In this document: positions 16,713 to 24,567 of the stretch, piece by piece
How positions within the stretch are numbered: the first letter of the stretch is position 1
Layout of the letters: every line of letters starts with the position of its first letter
NCBI GenBank assembly: GCA_937898675.1
Contig: CALEJB010000035.1
Location: forward strand, 1 to 64,000
Reading direction: 5' to 3'
DNA length: 64,000 bases
Source: an uncultured Prevotellaceae bacterium
Lineage (GTDB): Bacteria > Bacteroidota > Bacteroidia > Bacteroidales > Muribaculaceae
Notes under the pieces: model-generated
Seen by the model: the letters and a program-made list of their open reading frames with translations, nothing else
Databases searched by the model: none
Told to the model about the DNA's origin: nothing
Made by a program: the position numbers and the translations under genes

Positions 16713-17492
16713 ATGAAATCTCCACTTGCTCACAAAAACCTCTATGGACTCATCGGATATCCGCTGGTACACTCCTTCTCGATGGACTTCTTTAACCAGA
16801 AGTTTGCCGCCGAGGACATTGATGCACAATATGTCAATTTTGAAATTGAGGACCTGGGGCTGCTGATGGAAATCATCGCCGAATACCCTAACCTGAACGG
16901 CCTTAACGTTACGGCCCCCTACAAGGAGGCGGTAATACCTTATCTGGACTCGTTGAGCGACGAGGCCAGGGAAGTGGGCGCGGTCAACGTCATCAAGGTC
17001 ATCCGTGACAGCAAGACGGGAGAGCCGTCGGGTCTGCGCGGTTTCAACACCGACGTCGTTGGTTTTGGCCAAACCATCGAGGGACTGCTCACCCCGCCCC
17101 GCACCCGTGCGATGGTGCTGGGTACCGGAGGCGCGGCCAAGGCGGTGGGCGCAGCATTGCGCCGTCTGGGGGTGGAAGTGCAGCCGGTATCGCGCTTCAA
17201 GTCGGAACACACATTAGTATATGAGGAACTCACGCGCGCGATGGTAGCGGCCTGCAAGATTGTCGTCAACGCCACCCCCGTGGGCCAATATCCCAATGAC
17301 AGCGCCTGCCCGGACTTCCCTTACCGTTTTCTCTCGCCCGAGCACTTGTGCTATGACTTGGTCTATAATCCCGAGGACACGCTCTTCATGAGGAATTCCG
17401 CCCAACACGGGGCAGATGTTAAAAACGGCCTTGAGATGCTGTTGCTGCAGGCATTTGCCGCCTACGAAATATGGACTAATGACCAGCCATAG
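16713..17492 (+). CDS. aroE: Shikimate dehydrogenase
   Basis: AroE reduces 3-dehydroshikimate to shikimate with NADPH, the fourth step of the shikimate pathway to aromatic amino acids. The 259-residue protein shows the substrate-binding GYPLVHSFS near the N terminus, the catalytic Lys in NVTAPYKEAV, FNTDVVGF, the nucleotide-binding loop VLGTGGAAKAV and NATPVGQYP. All are standard for a monofunctional AroE. The start at 16713 (MKSPLAHKN) is preferred because the promoter overlaps the upstream extension. The ComEC-like gene begins 28 bp later and may be co-transcribed. Confidence 0.95.
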   Translation: MKSPLAHKNLYGLIGYPLVHSFSMDFFNQKFAAEDIDAQYVNFEIEDLGLLMEIIAEYPNLNGLNVTAPYKEAVIPYLDSLSDEAREVGAVNVIKVIRDSKTGEPSGLRGFNTDVVGFGQTIEGLLTPPRTRAMVLGTGGAAKAVGAALRRLGVEVQPVSRFKSEHTLVYEELTRAMVAACKIVVNATPVGQYPNDSACPDFPYRFLSPEHLCYDLVYNPEDTLFMRNSAQHGADVKNGLEMLLLQAFAAYEIWTNDQP

Positions 17493-17520
17493 GCATTAAC
17501 TTAAAGCCGAATAACATACA

Positions 17521-19605
17521 GTGACCACCCCGGCATCACAGCAGCCGTTGTCACGGGCGCTCTCCCAAGTGCCCATGTTGCGTGTGCTTGTGCCATTTGC
17601 CCTCGGCGTGCTGCTGCAACGCATGTGGAGTTGCTGGTGGGTTCCCACTCTTGTTATTGCAGCGGCGTCGGGCCTGTACATCCTGATCCTGCGCAAGTCG
17701 CAAACGCCACAGGGGCGTCTCGTGCACCGCCACCACTTCATCATCCCGCTGGCGTTATCGGCACTGGCACTGGGATGGCTGTCCGCTATTGTCCATGAGC
17801 CGCCGATGCTTGACAAGGAGCAATGCCGCGGGCGGACCATAGCGGGCCGCGTCGAGGACGTGACATACACCGACTTCTCGATGCGGCTCACAGTGCAGAT
17901 ACTCGACGACAGCCTGCCGCCGTGCAAGGTGCTGGTGAGCACGGGCGGATGTGACTATAACTTGCAGGCAGGCAACATTGTTGCTTGGCGTGCGGCGCTC
18001 GAGCCTGTGGGCAATATGGGAAATCCCGAGGAGATGGACTATGCCGGGTGGCTGCTTGACGGGCGCTCTATCCGCTACCAGCAGCACATTGACAAGGAAC
18101 AGCTTGCCGTCTGCGGCCAGTCCCCCACCCTGCGGACGCGGCTGTCCAACGCACGGCGGCACCTGGCGCTGCAAGTGTTCAACACGCCGCTTCAGTCCGG
18201 CACACAACAATTCATCGTGGCTATGCTGTTGGGCAACGGCAACCTCATCGACAAAGCCACACGCCAAGAATTCTCGGCGGCGGGCACGGCTCATGTGCTG
18301 GCGCTGAGCGGCCTGCATGTGGGATTTATTGCGCTCATCATCTGGTGGCTGCTGTTTCCTTTGGACTACCTCAGGCTGCGCAAACTGCGGCTCGCCATCA
18401 CGCTGACAGCCATCACGCTATTCGCCGTGTTCACGGGGCTGTCGCCGAGTGTGGTGAGGGCCTCGATAATGACGGCAACCGTGTTTGCCTCGCTCATCTT
18501 TTACCGCCGGTCGGCATCGCTCAATGCATTGGCCCTGGCGGCGCTCATTATACTTGTATTTTCGCCGTCGGCACTTTTCAGCGTGGGATTCCAGTTAAGT
18601 TTCGTGACCGTGGCGGCGGTGCTGATTCTCGGGCGGCTCCCCCAACGGTTCAGAAGCGGGAACAAGGTGCTGGACAGCATCACCTCGATGGTGGTCACAT
18701 CGGTTGCGGCGCTGCTGGCGACCGTGGCGCTGAGCGCACATTATTTCCACATGATATCTTACATGTCGGTGCTGGCCAATCTGCTCGTCCTTCCCGTTCT
18801 GCCAGTGTTCATGATACTCGGCGCGCTATTCCTGCTGGTCACAGCCGCAGGCATGCACTGGGGTTGGCTCAACCGGGGGTTGGACTGCGTCTATGACTAC
18901 ATCCGTTGGGCCGCCCAAGCGGTGAACGGCATTCCATTCTCGCACGCGGGAGGCGTGTATGTCAGTTGGTTTGGAGTGGCGATGTACTTTACCGCACTGG
19001 TCCTCGTCGCGCTGTGGTTTTACCGCCGCCATTACCGCTTGTTGCTGGAGGCAGGATGCGCCATAGCCGTGATGATTGGACATTCACTGATTGTTGATGC
19101 CATGACGCCCAGCAAAGGTTTGGTTGTGTTCAACTCGTTTTCCTCGACACCGATGCTATACTTTGACAGCGGCAAGGGATGGGTGTGGACGCCCGATGAA
19201 GAGGAACCCGACTCGGCGGCATTCACCCGCTACTACAGCGGATTTCTGGCGCGGTACGGCATCGGCGACCTGCATTTTATCGGAGAAGGCGACACGCTGC
19301 GGCTCGACGATGCGCTGATGCGACCGCCTCACGCGCTGGTAATGGGACAACGCTATGTTGCCGTTGGCTCGGGGAAATGGAAAAAGACGACAGCGGCAAG
19401 ACGCTTGCAGGTCGACGATGTGCTGGTGACAAAACGATACCACGGCACGGCAGCAAAGCTGCTGGAACTCTATGATTTCAATCGCCTCATCATCTCGGGC
19501 GCGATGCACACGAGAGACCTTGCGCCGCTGCTGCACGACTGCGACTCGCTGGGGATTACAGTTCATGACCTCAACCAAGACGGAGCGGTTTTCATTACCG
19601 AATAA
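17521..19605 (+). CDS. ComEC/Rec2-like membrane protein
   Basis: The 694-residue protein has two N-terminal membrane helices (residues about 19-85), a soluble DUF4131-type segment, and then the Competence domain with eight or more membrane helices (about 230-530). The signature stretch is SAAGTAHVLALSGLHVGFI. ComEC forms the inner-membrane channel for single-stranded DNA during natural uptake. The C-terminal 140 residues occupy the place of the metallo-beta-lactamase domain of longer ComEC proteins, but no HxHxDH motif is present. If nuclease activity is needed it must come from elsewhere. The start codon is GTG; ATG 17575 is an alternative. DNA uptake in this organism is inference. Confidence 0.88.
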   Translation: MTTPASQQPLSRALSQVPMLRVLVPFALGVLLQRMWSCWWVPTLVIAAASGLYILILRKSQTPQGRLVHRHHFIIPLALSALALGWLSAIVHEPPMLDKEQCRGRTIAGRVEDVTYTDFSMRLTVQILDDSLPPCKVLVSTGGCDYNLQAGNIVAWRAALEPVGNMGNPEEMDYAGWLLDGRSIRYQQHIDKEQLAVCGQSPTLRTRLSNARRHLALQVFNTPLQSGTQQFIVAMLLGNGNLIDKATRQEFSAAGTAHVLALSGLHVGFIALIIWWLLFPLDYLRLRKLRLAITLTAITLFAVFTGLSPSVVRASIMTATVFASLIFYRRSASLNALALAALIILVFSPSALFSVGFQLSFVTVAAVLILGRLPQRFRSGNKVLDSITSMVVTSVAALLATVALSAHYFHMISYMSVLANLLVLPVLPVFMILGALFLLVTAAGMHWGWLNRGLDCVYDYIRWAAQAVNGIPFSHAGGVYVSWFGVAMYFTALVLVALWFYRRHYRLLLEAGCAIAVMIGHSLIVDAMTPSKGLVVFNSFSSTPMLYFDSGKGWVWTPDEEEPDSAAFTRYYSGFLARYGIGDLHFIGEGDTLRLDDALMRPPHALVMGQRYVAVGSGKWKKTTAARRLQVDDVLVTKRYHGTAAKLLELYDFNRLIISGAMHTRDLAPLLHDCDSLGITVHDLNQDGAVFITE

Positions 19606-19622
19606 AAAACGCGCTTGAGGGA

Positions 19623-19844
19623 TTGCCTTCTATCGTTCCGCCTGGCGGCAACGCTCGGGACTATTTGTCGAAAAAATACGGGCAAAATTCACGATTGATA
19701 CGCATATATGACTTGTCAAAATTTGACGAGGAACTTTCCTCGGACAACCGCCAGCGCCGCACGGCAAAATGGATGAAACGGCTCCAAATCCTCGATTCAA
19801 CGACGATAACGCTGTTCTCCAGCCCATACTATGAATCAGGATGA
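19623..19844 (+). CDS. Doubtful small ORF, 73 residues
   Basis: Open from a TTG codon only, with no ATG near the front. The product is hydrophilic with several Arg/Lys pairs (RQRRTAKWMKRL in the middle) and no recognisable domain. Its end overlaps ATG 19831 of the next small ORF by 14 nt. That coupling is the main reason to list it. It may be a decayed remnant rather than a gene. Confidence 0.25.
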   Translation: MPSIVPPGGNARDYLSKKYGQNSRLIRIYDLSKFDEELSSDNRQRRTAKWMKRLQILDSTTITLFSSPYYESG

Positions 19845-19941
19845 ATGGGAAGAACACTATGGGTATAATCATTTCGTGGAGGCAAATGAGTGTGAAAATG
19901 ATGGTGATGGGCTGCTGATTATGGAATTTGAGGATTGTTAA
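19831..19941 (+). CDS. Possible small acidic protein, 36 residues
   Basis: ATG 19831 to TAA 19941 encodes a 36-residue, strongly acidic peptide with more than ten Asp/Glu and only Cys and His as other notable residues. It overlaps the end of the preceding 73-residue ORF by 14 nt in another frame, a layout seen in translationally coupled small genes such as antitoxin or inhibitor pairs. No family is recognised and no clear promoter was found, so it may be chance. Confidence 0.25.
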   Translation: MNQDEWEEHYGYNHFVEANECENDGDGLLIMEFEDC

Positions 19942-19987
19942 ACCAAGAATCCAAGTGTCGCTATATTGAAGCAAAAATAACAATAAT

Positions 19988-20022
19988 CCCCCGCGTAATC
20001 AGAAAGTGAAAGCACGGGGATT
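19988..20022. repeat. 35-bp direct repeat, copy 1, hairpin-forming
   Basis: Identical over 35 bp to 21386-21420. It begins with five C, ends CACGGGGATT, and folds through CCCCGCG/CACGGGG with one G-U-type pair and a 17-nt loop. In this copy AATCCCC/GGGGATT extends the stem. A T-rich run follows, so it could also act as a terminator. Confidence 0.85.
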
Positions 20023-20066
20023 ATTTTATTCTATTTACTATAAATAAATAAAAATTACTAAATTTA

Positions 20067-20098
20067 TTTGGCGCCACTAAATAAAATTCATATCTTTG
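20067..20098 (+). promoter_or_regulatory. Promoter of the AAA ATPase gene
   Basis: TTTG (20067-20070), exactly 20 bp, then TATCTTTG (20091-20098). It is one of the best consensus promoters in the window; ATG 20123 is 24 nt downstream. Confidence 0.8.
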
Positions 20099-20122
20099 CA
20101 CCCAAATTGATAACACAGCAAT

Positions 20123-21382
20123 ATGAATAAAGATGTTTTTAAGACTCTCATCAAGGAAGGACAAGATGAAATACAGGAAGTGGAACTGAACCGCAGACGC
20201 TTTGAATTTGAGGAACAGGGGCGCTATGTCCTTGTGGGAGTGAGACAGGCCGGCAAATCGTACCTCCTTTATCAACGTGCCAAAATGATGCTTGAGTCAG
20301 GACATGACATCAGCGAGATTGTGTATGTCAATTTCGACGACGAGCGCTTGCTTGGTATGACTGCTGAGGATTTCGACCTCATACTCCAAGCTTATAGTAC
20401 AATGTTTGACGGCAAGCCAATACTATTCTTTGATGAAATACAGAATATCGAAGGATGGGAGCATTTTGCACGTCGCCTGGCTAACCAGAAATATATGGTG
20501 TTCATTACGGGCAGCAACGCAAAGATGCTAAGTCGGGATATTGCCACTGTGCTTGGTGCAAGATTCTTTGATGAGAAGGTGTTCCCGTATTCATTCAGTG
20601 AATTTCTTGATGCTAATGGTGTTACCTTGAAAAAGGACTGGGAACATTCCCGACAGCGCAACGAAGTGCAGAGGTTGTTTGCAGAGTATTTCCATTGGGG
20701 AGGATTCCCGGAACTCTTCCTTTACCGAAACAAACGTCATTGGCTGAACGGATTGTATGAGAAGATTGTTCTTGGTGACGTTATCCTGCGTAACAACATA
20801 AAGAACGATCATGCCCTCCGTCTTGCTGTGAAGCGATTGGCGGAAAACGTGAAACAACCAATAGCATACAACCGACTTGCAAATCTTGTCAAAAGCACCG
20901 GAGTATCGACCAACACCGCTTCAATGATTGACTATGTGCGATATGTCAAAGAAGCCTGTCTTATGTTTACTCTCGACAACTATGCCTCAAAGTTCGTAGA
21001 AAAGGAGACGATAAAGAAGCACTATTTCGTAGATAATGGATTGCTGAGCATATTCCTCAATGATGCTGACACCTCGCTGCTTGAGAATCTGTGTGCCATC
21101 ATTCTGTACAAGCGTTACAACAGTGACGATGGCTCTCCTCGTCTCTATTACTATAATCGCAATATAGAGGTGGACTTCTATATCCCAGATGAGCATATCG
21201 CCATACAAGCATCATACGACATTACAGATGAGGCAACACGTAAGCGAGAAGTAAATGCATTGGTGCAACTCAATGCACTCGAACCTCTCCAGCAAGCCTT
21301 TATCATAACATACGACCAAGAGGAAATAATAGGAAAGGATGGGTTGACTATAAATGTCGTACCTGCTTGGAAGTGGGTGTAA
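20123..21382 (+). CDS. AAA ATPase with DUF4143 C-terminal domain
   Basis: The 419-residue protein belongs to the AAA_14/DUF4143 family, abundant and often horizontally moved in Bacteroidales. It has Walker A GVRQAGKS (residues 39-46), Walker B ILFFDE (100-105), a sensor ITGSNA (128-133) and a C-terminal domain with EVDF (349-352) and QASY (362-365). The last two resemble a PD-(D/E)xK nuclease core in which the second motif has lost its usual Lys, so catalysis is doubtful. The biological role of the family is not established; defence, DNA handling and toxin-like roles have been suggested. The gene is visibly AT-richer than its neighbours, has its own promoter, and lies between two identical 35-bp repeats. 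Confidence 0.9.
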   Translation: MNKDVFKTLIKEGQDEIQEVELNRRRFEFEEQGRYVLVGVRQAGKSYLLYQRAKMMLESGHDISEIVYVNFDDERLLGMTAEDFDLILQAYSTMFDGKPILFFDEIQNIEGWEHFARRLANQKYMVFITGSNAKMLSRDIATVLGARFFDEKVFPYSFSEFLDANGVTLKKDWEHSRQRNEVQRLFAEYFHWGGFPELFLYRNKRHWLNGLYEKIVLGDVILRNNIKNDHALRLAVKRLAENVKQPIAYNRLANLVKSTGVSTNTASMIDYVRYVKEACLMFTLDNYASKFVEKETIKKHYFVDNGLLSIFLNDADTSLLENLCAIILYKRYNSDDGSPRLYYYNRNIEVDFYIPDEHIAIQASYDITDEATRKREVNALVQLNALEPLQQAFIITYDQEEIIGKDGLTINVVPAWKWV

Positions 21383-21385
21383 TAC

Positions 21386-21420
21386 CCCCCGCGTAATCAG
21401 AAAGTGAAAGCACGGGGATT
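21386..21420. repeat. 35-bp direct repeat, copy 2, hairpin-forming
   Basis: Identical to 19988-20022, starting 4 bp after the ATPase stop codon. The 7-bp hairpin followed by a short T-run could terminate the ATPase transcript. Confidence 0.85.
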
Positions 21421-21490
21421 TTGAATGTACTTCAGCATAAAATGTTCAACCTTTTTTGCCGCGACTGGCCTACGAATCGGAAATTATATC

Positions 21491-21498
21491 TATATTTG
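21491..21498 (+). promoter_or_regulatory. -7 box of the dedA-rpe operon
   Basis: TATATTTG, 9 nt before ATG 21508. No TTTG was found at either of the two usual distances. Its position rules out the in-frame starts further upstream. Confidence 0.55.
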
Positions 21499-21507
21499 TG
21501 GTTGATT

Positions 21508-22245
21508 ATGAAAAAAGACACCATTCAACTCATTATCGTTATTGTGCTGCTGCTGGCTGTTGTGGCGGCCGTTGTCATTTATATGCCGCATGACATTGTG
21601 AGCATCTACAACTGGTACAAGGAGCACTTGACCTATGGCACCATCATACTGCTGATGGCCATTGAGAGTTCATTCATCCCCTTCCCCAGCGAGATTGTGA
21701 TTCCGCCTGCGGCCTACTTTGCCGCCCGCAACGGCGACATGAACCTCACGATGATTGTCGTGCTGGCCACCGTCGGCGCACTCCTCGGAGCCATTGTAAA
21801 CTATGTGCTTTCACTCATCATCGGGCGGCCTGTCGTGTATGCGTTTGCCAACAGCCGCATCGGCCACATGTGCCTCATCGACGCCGAGAAGGTGCAAAAG
21901 GCTGAAGCATATTTTGACAAGCACGGCGCCATATCGACGTTCCTGGGAAGACTGATTCCCGCCATCCGGCAACTGATATCAATCCCTGCAGGACTGGCAA
22001 AGATGAACTTCGGCACCTTTGCCCTGTTTACCACGTTGGGCGCCGGAATCTGGAATATGGTGCTGGCGGCATTAGGGTATTGGCTTAGCCAGAACTTCCC
22101 CGAGGACGAATTGCTTGTACAACTCGAGCACTACAACCGCTACCTGTCGTGGGCGGGCTATGCGCTCGCCGCGTTCATCGTCATCTTCTTGCTATATCAG
22201 GCGCTCAAGAAGAAGCCCTCAACAGATAACAACAACAATAAATAA
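21508..22245 (+). CDS. DedA-family membrane protein
   Basis: The 245-residue protein has an N-terminal membrane helix (about residues 6-27) and the DedA core. The family pattern ESSFIPFPSEIVIPPAAYFA is followed by further helices and the FLGRLIPAIRQLISIPAGLAKM motif with its conserved Arg. DedA proteins are polytopic inner-membrane proteins now linked to flipping of undecaprenyl phosphate or phospholipids and to envelope homeostasis; which lipid applies here is not readable. The C terminus is a short Lys/Asn-rich tail. ATG 21508 is used because the -7 box is at 21491-21498. The rpe gene starts 6 bp after its stop. Confidence 0.9.
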   Translation: MKKDTIQLIIVIVLLLAVVAAVVIYMPHDIVSIYNWYKEHLTYGTIILLMAIESSFIPFPSEIVIPPAAYFAARNGDMNLTMIVVLATVGALLGAIVNYVLSLIIGRPVVYAFANSRIGHMCLIDAEKVQKAEAYFDKHGAISTFLGRLIPAIRQLISIPAGLAKMNFGTFALFTTLGAGIWNMVLAALGYWLSQNFPEDELLVQLEHYNRYLSWAGYALAAFIVIFLLYQALKKKPSTDNNNNK

Positions 22246-22251
22246 TCAATT

Positions 22252-22896
22252 ATGCAAGTTTCTCCCTCCCTGCTTTCTGCCGACTTTGGCCACCTGGCCC
22301 AAGACCTGGAGATGATTAACCACAGCGGCGCCGACCTGCTGCACCTCGACATCATGGACGGGGTTTTCGTGCCCAACATCTCATTTGGATTTCCTGTAAT
22401 CAAGCATGTTCAGCAGCATTGCACCAAGCCGCTTGACGCCCACCTGATGATTGTCGAGCCCCAAAAGTTCATCCCCGAGGTGCGCGACTGCGGAGCCCGC
22501 ATCATGACGGTTCACCAGGAGGCATGCATTCACCTCAACCGCGTCGTTCAGCAAATTCACGACGCCGGCATGCTGGCTGGCGTGGCGCTAAACCCTGCCA
22601 CACCCGTCATGACACTGCGCGACATCATTTGCGACCTGGACCTTGTGCTGCTGATGTCGGTAAATCCCGGATTCGGCGGGCAGAAGTTTATCGTGCAGAC
22701 ACTGAACAAAGTGCGTGAACTGCGCCAACTCATCACCCTCAACGGCAGCAATGCCGTGATTGAAATTGACGGCGGTGTGAATGACACCACTGGAGCCCAA
22801 CTTGCCGAGGCAGGAGCGGATATCCTTGTTGCCGGCAGCTATGTCTTCGGCTCAGCCGACCCCGTTAAAACAATTGAGGGATTAAAAAATCTCTGA
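22252..22896 (+). CDS. rpe: Ribulose-phosphate 3-epimerase
   Basis: Rpe interconverts ribulose 5-phosphate and xylulose 5-phosphate in the pentose phosphate pathway. The 214-residue TIM barrel has the expected start QVSPSLLSADFGHL, the metal and substrate motif LHLDIMDGVFVPNISFG, the HLMI segment, LMSVNPGFGGQKF and the catalytic Asp in IEIDGGVND. The phosphate site GSYVFGS is near the C terminus. It is separated from dedA by 6 bp, so the two are co-transcribed. The transketolase about 6 kb downstream uses its product. Confidence 0.96.
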   Translation: MQVSPSLLSADFGHLAQDLEMINHSGADLLHLDIMDGVFVPNISFGFPVIKHVQQHCTKPLDAHLMIVEPQKFIPEVRDCGARIMTVHQEACIHLNRVVQQIHDAGMLAGVALNPATPVMTLRDIICDLDLVLLMSVNPGFGGQKFIVQTLNKVRELRQLITLNGSNAVIEIDGGVNDTTGAQLAEAGADILVAGSYVFGSADPVKTIEGLKNL

Positions 22897-22902
22897 AAAA
22901 TC

Positions 22903-22933
22903 TTTGTCAAACAAAATAATTGCACTATCTTTG
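22903..22933 (+). promoter_or_regulatory. tRNA-Ser promoter
   Basis: TTTG (22903-22906), a 19-bp spacer and TATCTTTG (22926-22933). The mature tRNA begins 37 nt downstream. Confidence 0.75.
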
Positions 22934-22970
22934 CACCCGCTTTTGGGGGACAAATCCCGAGGGCAGGACT

Positions 22971-23056
22971 GGAAAGATGCCGGAGTGGTCGATCGGGGCG
23001 GTCTCGAAAACCGTTGTGCGCACTGCGTACCGGGGGTTCGAATCCCTCTCTTTCCG
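22971..23056 (+). tRNA. tRNA-Ser (anticodon CGA)
   Basis: Acceptor stem GGAAAGA (22971-22977) pairs with TCTTTCC (23049-23055), with discriminator G 23056. The anticodon loop CTCGAAA gives CGA, reading UCG. A long variable arm (TTGTGCGCACTGCGTA region) and the T loop GGTTCGAATCC confirm a class II serine tRNA. CCA is not fully encoded: GCA follows the acceptor. Confidence 0.95.
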
Positions 23057-23445
23057 CAAGACTCGGGTTGAGCATTTGGCTATCAAATGGTTAACCCGTT
23101 TTTTTACTCGGACGCCATAGGGACGGTAAAATTTGAAGTCTAATGTGAGACATTTTTTGGAAGCCGAGCCAGAACTGACAAAAAATGTCGTATCTAACGA
23201 AAAGGATCACAGCAACTGAATCACTCGGATATTCGTACCCGAGGCTCTAAATTTTCAATCAATCAGAAGTATAGTGTTCAATCGTTTTTTCCACGCATTT
23301 AGAGGTATAAGCCTAAATGTGATTGCAAGAGACTTGGGCAACCCAGTATGATTCATAAAAATGATGTTTGGTTTGCCAAGAGGGCGAGCCATAACTATTT
23401 ACTGCCCACACTCTTCTTTTTTTTATGATATTTGCTTGTGCCGTT
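23057..23445. other. Non-coding gap after tRNA-Ser
   Basis: No convincing gene in 389 bp. It holds the tRNA terminator (23064-23105), a perfect 10-bp inverted repeat (23149-23158 with 23180-23189, 21-nt loop) and a second hairpin (23295-23302 with 23313-23320). A small RNA is possible but unsupported beyond these structures. Confidence 0.5.
23064..23105 (+). terminator. Terminator after tRNA-Ser
   Basis: CGGGTT (23064-23069) pairs with AACCCG (23093-23098), and inside it CATTTG pairs with CAAATG. Seven T follow. Confidence 0.8.
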
Positions 23446-24405
23446 TTATTCCTGCGGGAGGCGGCGGAAGCCTTCACCAAGGATTTCGGAGCTGTCCATG
23501 ATGTTGACAAAGGCGTTGGGGTCGATGCTGTAGAGCGCTGAGCGCAGCTTGACCATGTCTGAGCGGTTGAGGCTGACGTATATCATCTGACGCTCGTTGC
23601 CCTGGTAGAGGCCAGTGCCTGTGATGCAGGTGGCACCGCGCTCCAGCTCGTTGAGGATGTAGTTGCGCACGGGCTCGAGGTTGTCGGTGATGATGAACAT
23701 GGTCTTGTAACTCTTCATGCCGTCAACAATCATGTCAATCACCTTGCTCTCGATGAAGATAATGATGATCGAGTAAATGGGGAGACGGATATCGCCAATA
23801 ACCAGGGTGCTCAATGTGATGATGCCGTCAACAATCATGACAACTGTGCCCAACGAAATCTTGGTGTACTTGTGCACAATCATCGAAATGATGTCCGAGC
23901 CGCCGCTGGTGGCACCCGAGCGGAAGATGAGGCCAATGGCAACGCCATAGATGATGCCGGCAACTACCGTATTGAGGAAGTAGTCGGGCCTGAAATAGCC
24001 GCCGTGGTGGGGGATCTCGACCACCGACTTAATCATTGACGGATCGACAGACGCCATGATCTCGCCATCCAGAATCACGGGGTTATAGCCCCACCAACTC
24101 TCGAGGAAGAAGGTGAAGACAAAAATCAGCGCTGTCGAGACAATGGTCTTGACGCCAAACTTGGGACCCAGAATCCATGTGCCGATGACGAGCAGCGGGA
24201 TGTCCATGCAGATGGCATAAAATGAAATCTTCCACGGCCATATCGTGTTGAGCACGTTGCTCAGGCCATAGGTTCCGCCAGGAGCCATCAAGTAGGGGTT
24301 GACGAACATCACATCGCCCAAGGCGAACAAGAGACTGCCCACGGTAAGAAGGAAATAAGAGAATATTTCCCTCGTCAATTTTGTCTTTCTGTCGATTGCT
24401 AACAT
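23446..24405 (-). CDS. YitT-family membrane protein (DUF2179)
   Basis: The 319-residue protein has five or six membrane helices in its first 215 residues, with the family signature GLIFRSGATSGGSDIISMI. A soluble C-terminal DUF2179 domain of about 90 residues (from about residue 220) follows, with CITGTGLYQGNERQMIYV. YitT proteins are common in Firmicutes and Bacteroidetes. Their substrate or role is not known, although the architecture looks like a transporter with a regulatory domain. The start is placed at 24405 rather than 24450 because the -7 box (24435-24428) lies between them. Confidence 0.88.
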   Translation of the reverse strand: MLAIDRKTKLTREIFSYFLLTVGSLLFALGDVMFVNPYLMAPGGTYGLSNVLNTIWPWKISFYAICMDIPLLVIGTWILGPKFGVKTIVSTALIFVFTFFLESWWGYNPVILDGEIMASVDPSMIKSVVEIPHHGGYFRPDYFLNTVVAGIIYGVAIGLIFRSGATSGGSDIISMIVHKYTKISLGTVVMIVDGIITLSTLVIGDIRLPIYSIIIIFIESKVIDMIVDGMKSYKTMFIITDNLEPVRNYILNELERGATCITGTGLYQGNERQMIYVSLNRSDMVKLRSALYSIDPNAFVNIMDSSEILGEGFRRLPQE

Positions 24406-24427
24406 AATAAATCCTTGAATTTGTGCG

Positions 24428-24451
24428 CAAAGGTAGTCAAAATTTCGCAAA
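24428..24451 (-). promoter_or_regulatory. Promoter of the YitT gene (short spacer)
   Basis: On the minus strand TACCTTTG (24435-24428), with TTTG (24451-24448) 12 bp upstream. Confidence 0.55.
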
Positions 24452-24521
24452 TTGCGGCCATCCTCAATCCGAAACCCAAAAATAAAACGGCGGCAAAGTG
24501 AGAAATATGGAAAAAAGAGAG

Positions 24522-24529
24522 TATCTTTG
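24522..24529 (+). promoter_or_regulatory. -7 box of the deoD operon
   Basis: TATCTTTG, 38 nt before ATG 24568. No matching -33 element at either usual distance. Confidence 0.6.
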
Positions 24530-24567
24530 TAAGTTAGAAACAGAACAAACTTAAATTGATATTATTT

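Larger units (their letters stand above)
19606..20122. other. AT-shifting gap with small ORFs, repeat copy 1 and ATPase promoter
   Basis: This 517-bp stretch follows the ComEC-like gene. It contains two weak overlapping small ORFs (19623-19844 and 19831-19941), the first 35-bp hairpin repeat (19988-20022), a very AT-rich segment (20021-20066) and the ATPase promoter (20067-20098). Composition drops from the GC-rich host style to AT-rich across it, consistent with acquired DNA. Confidence 0.6.

Noticed and set aside
19630..19983. 117-residue minus-strand ORF behind the ComEC-like gene
   Set aside because: Hydrophobic start but no family, no promoter, and it crosses the region of the small plus-strand ORFs; treated as chance.
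19988..21420. The 35-bp repeats as a CRISPR array
   Set aside because: Only two copies, separated by a whole gene of more than 1.3 kb, with no spacers or cas genes.
23313..23510. 65-residue minus-strand ORF next to the YitT gene
   Set aside because: It overlaps the end of the YitT gene in another frame and has no recognisable features.
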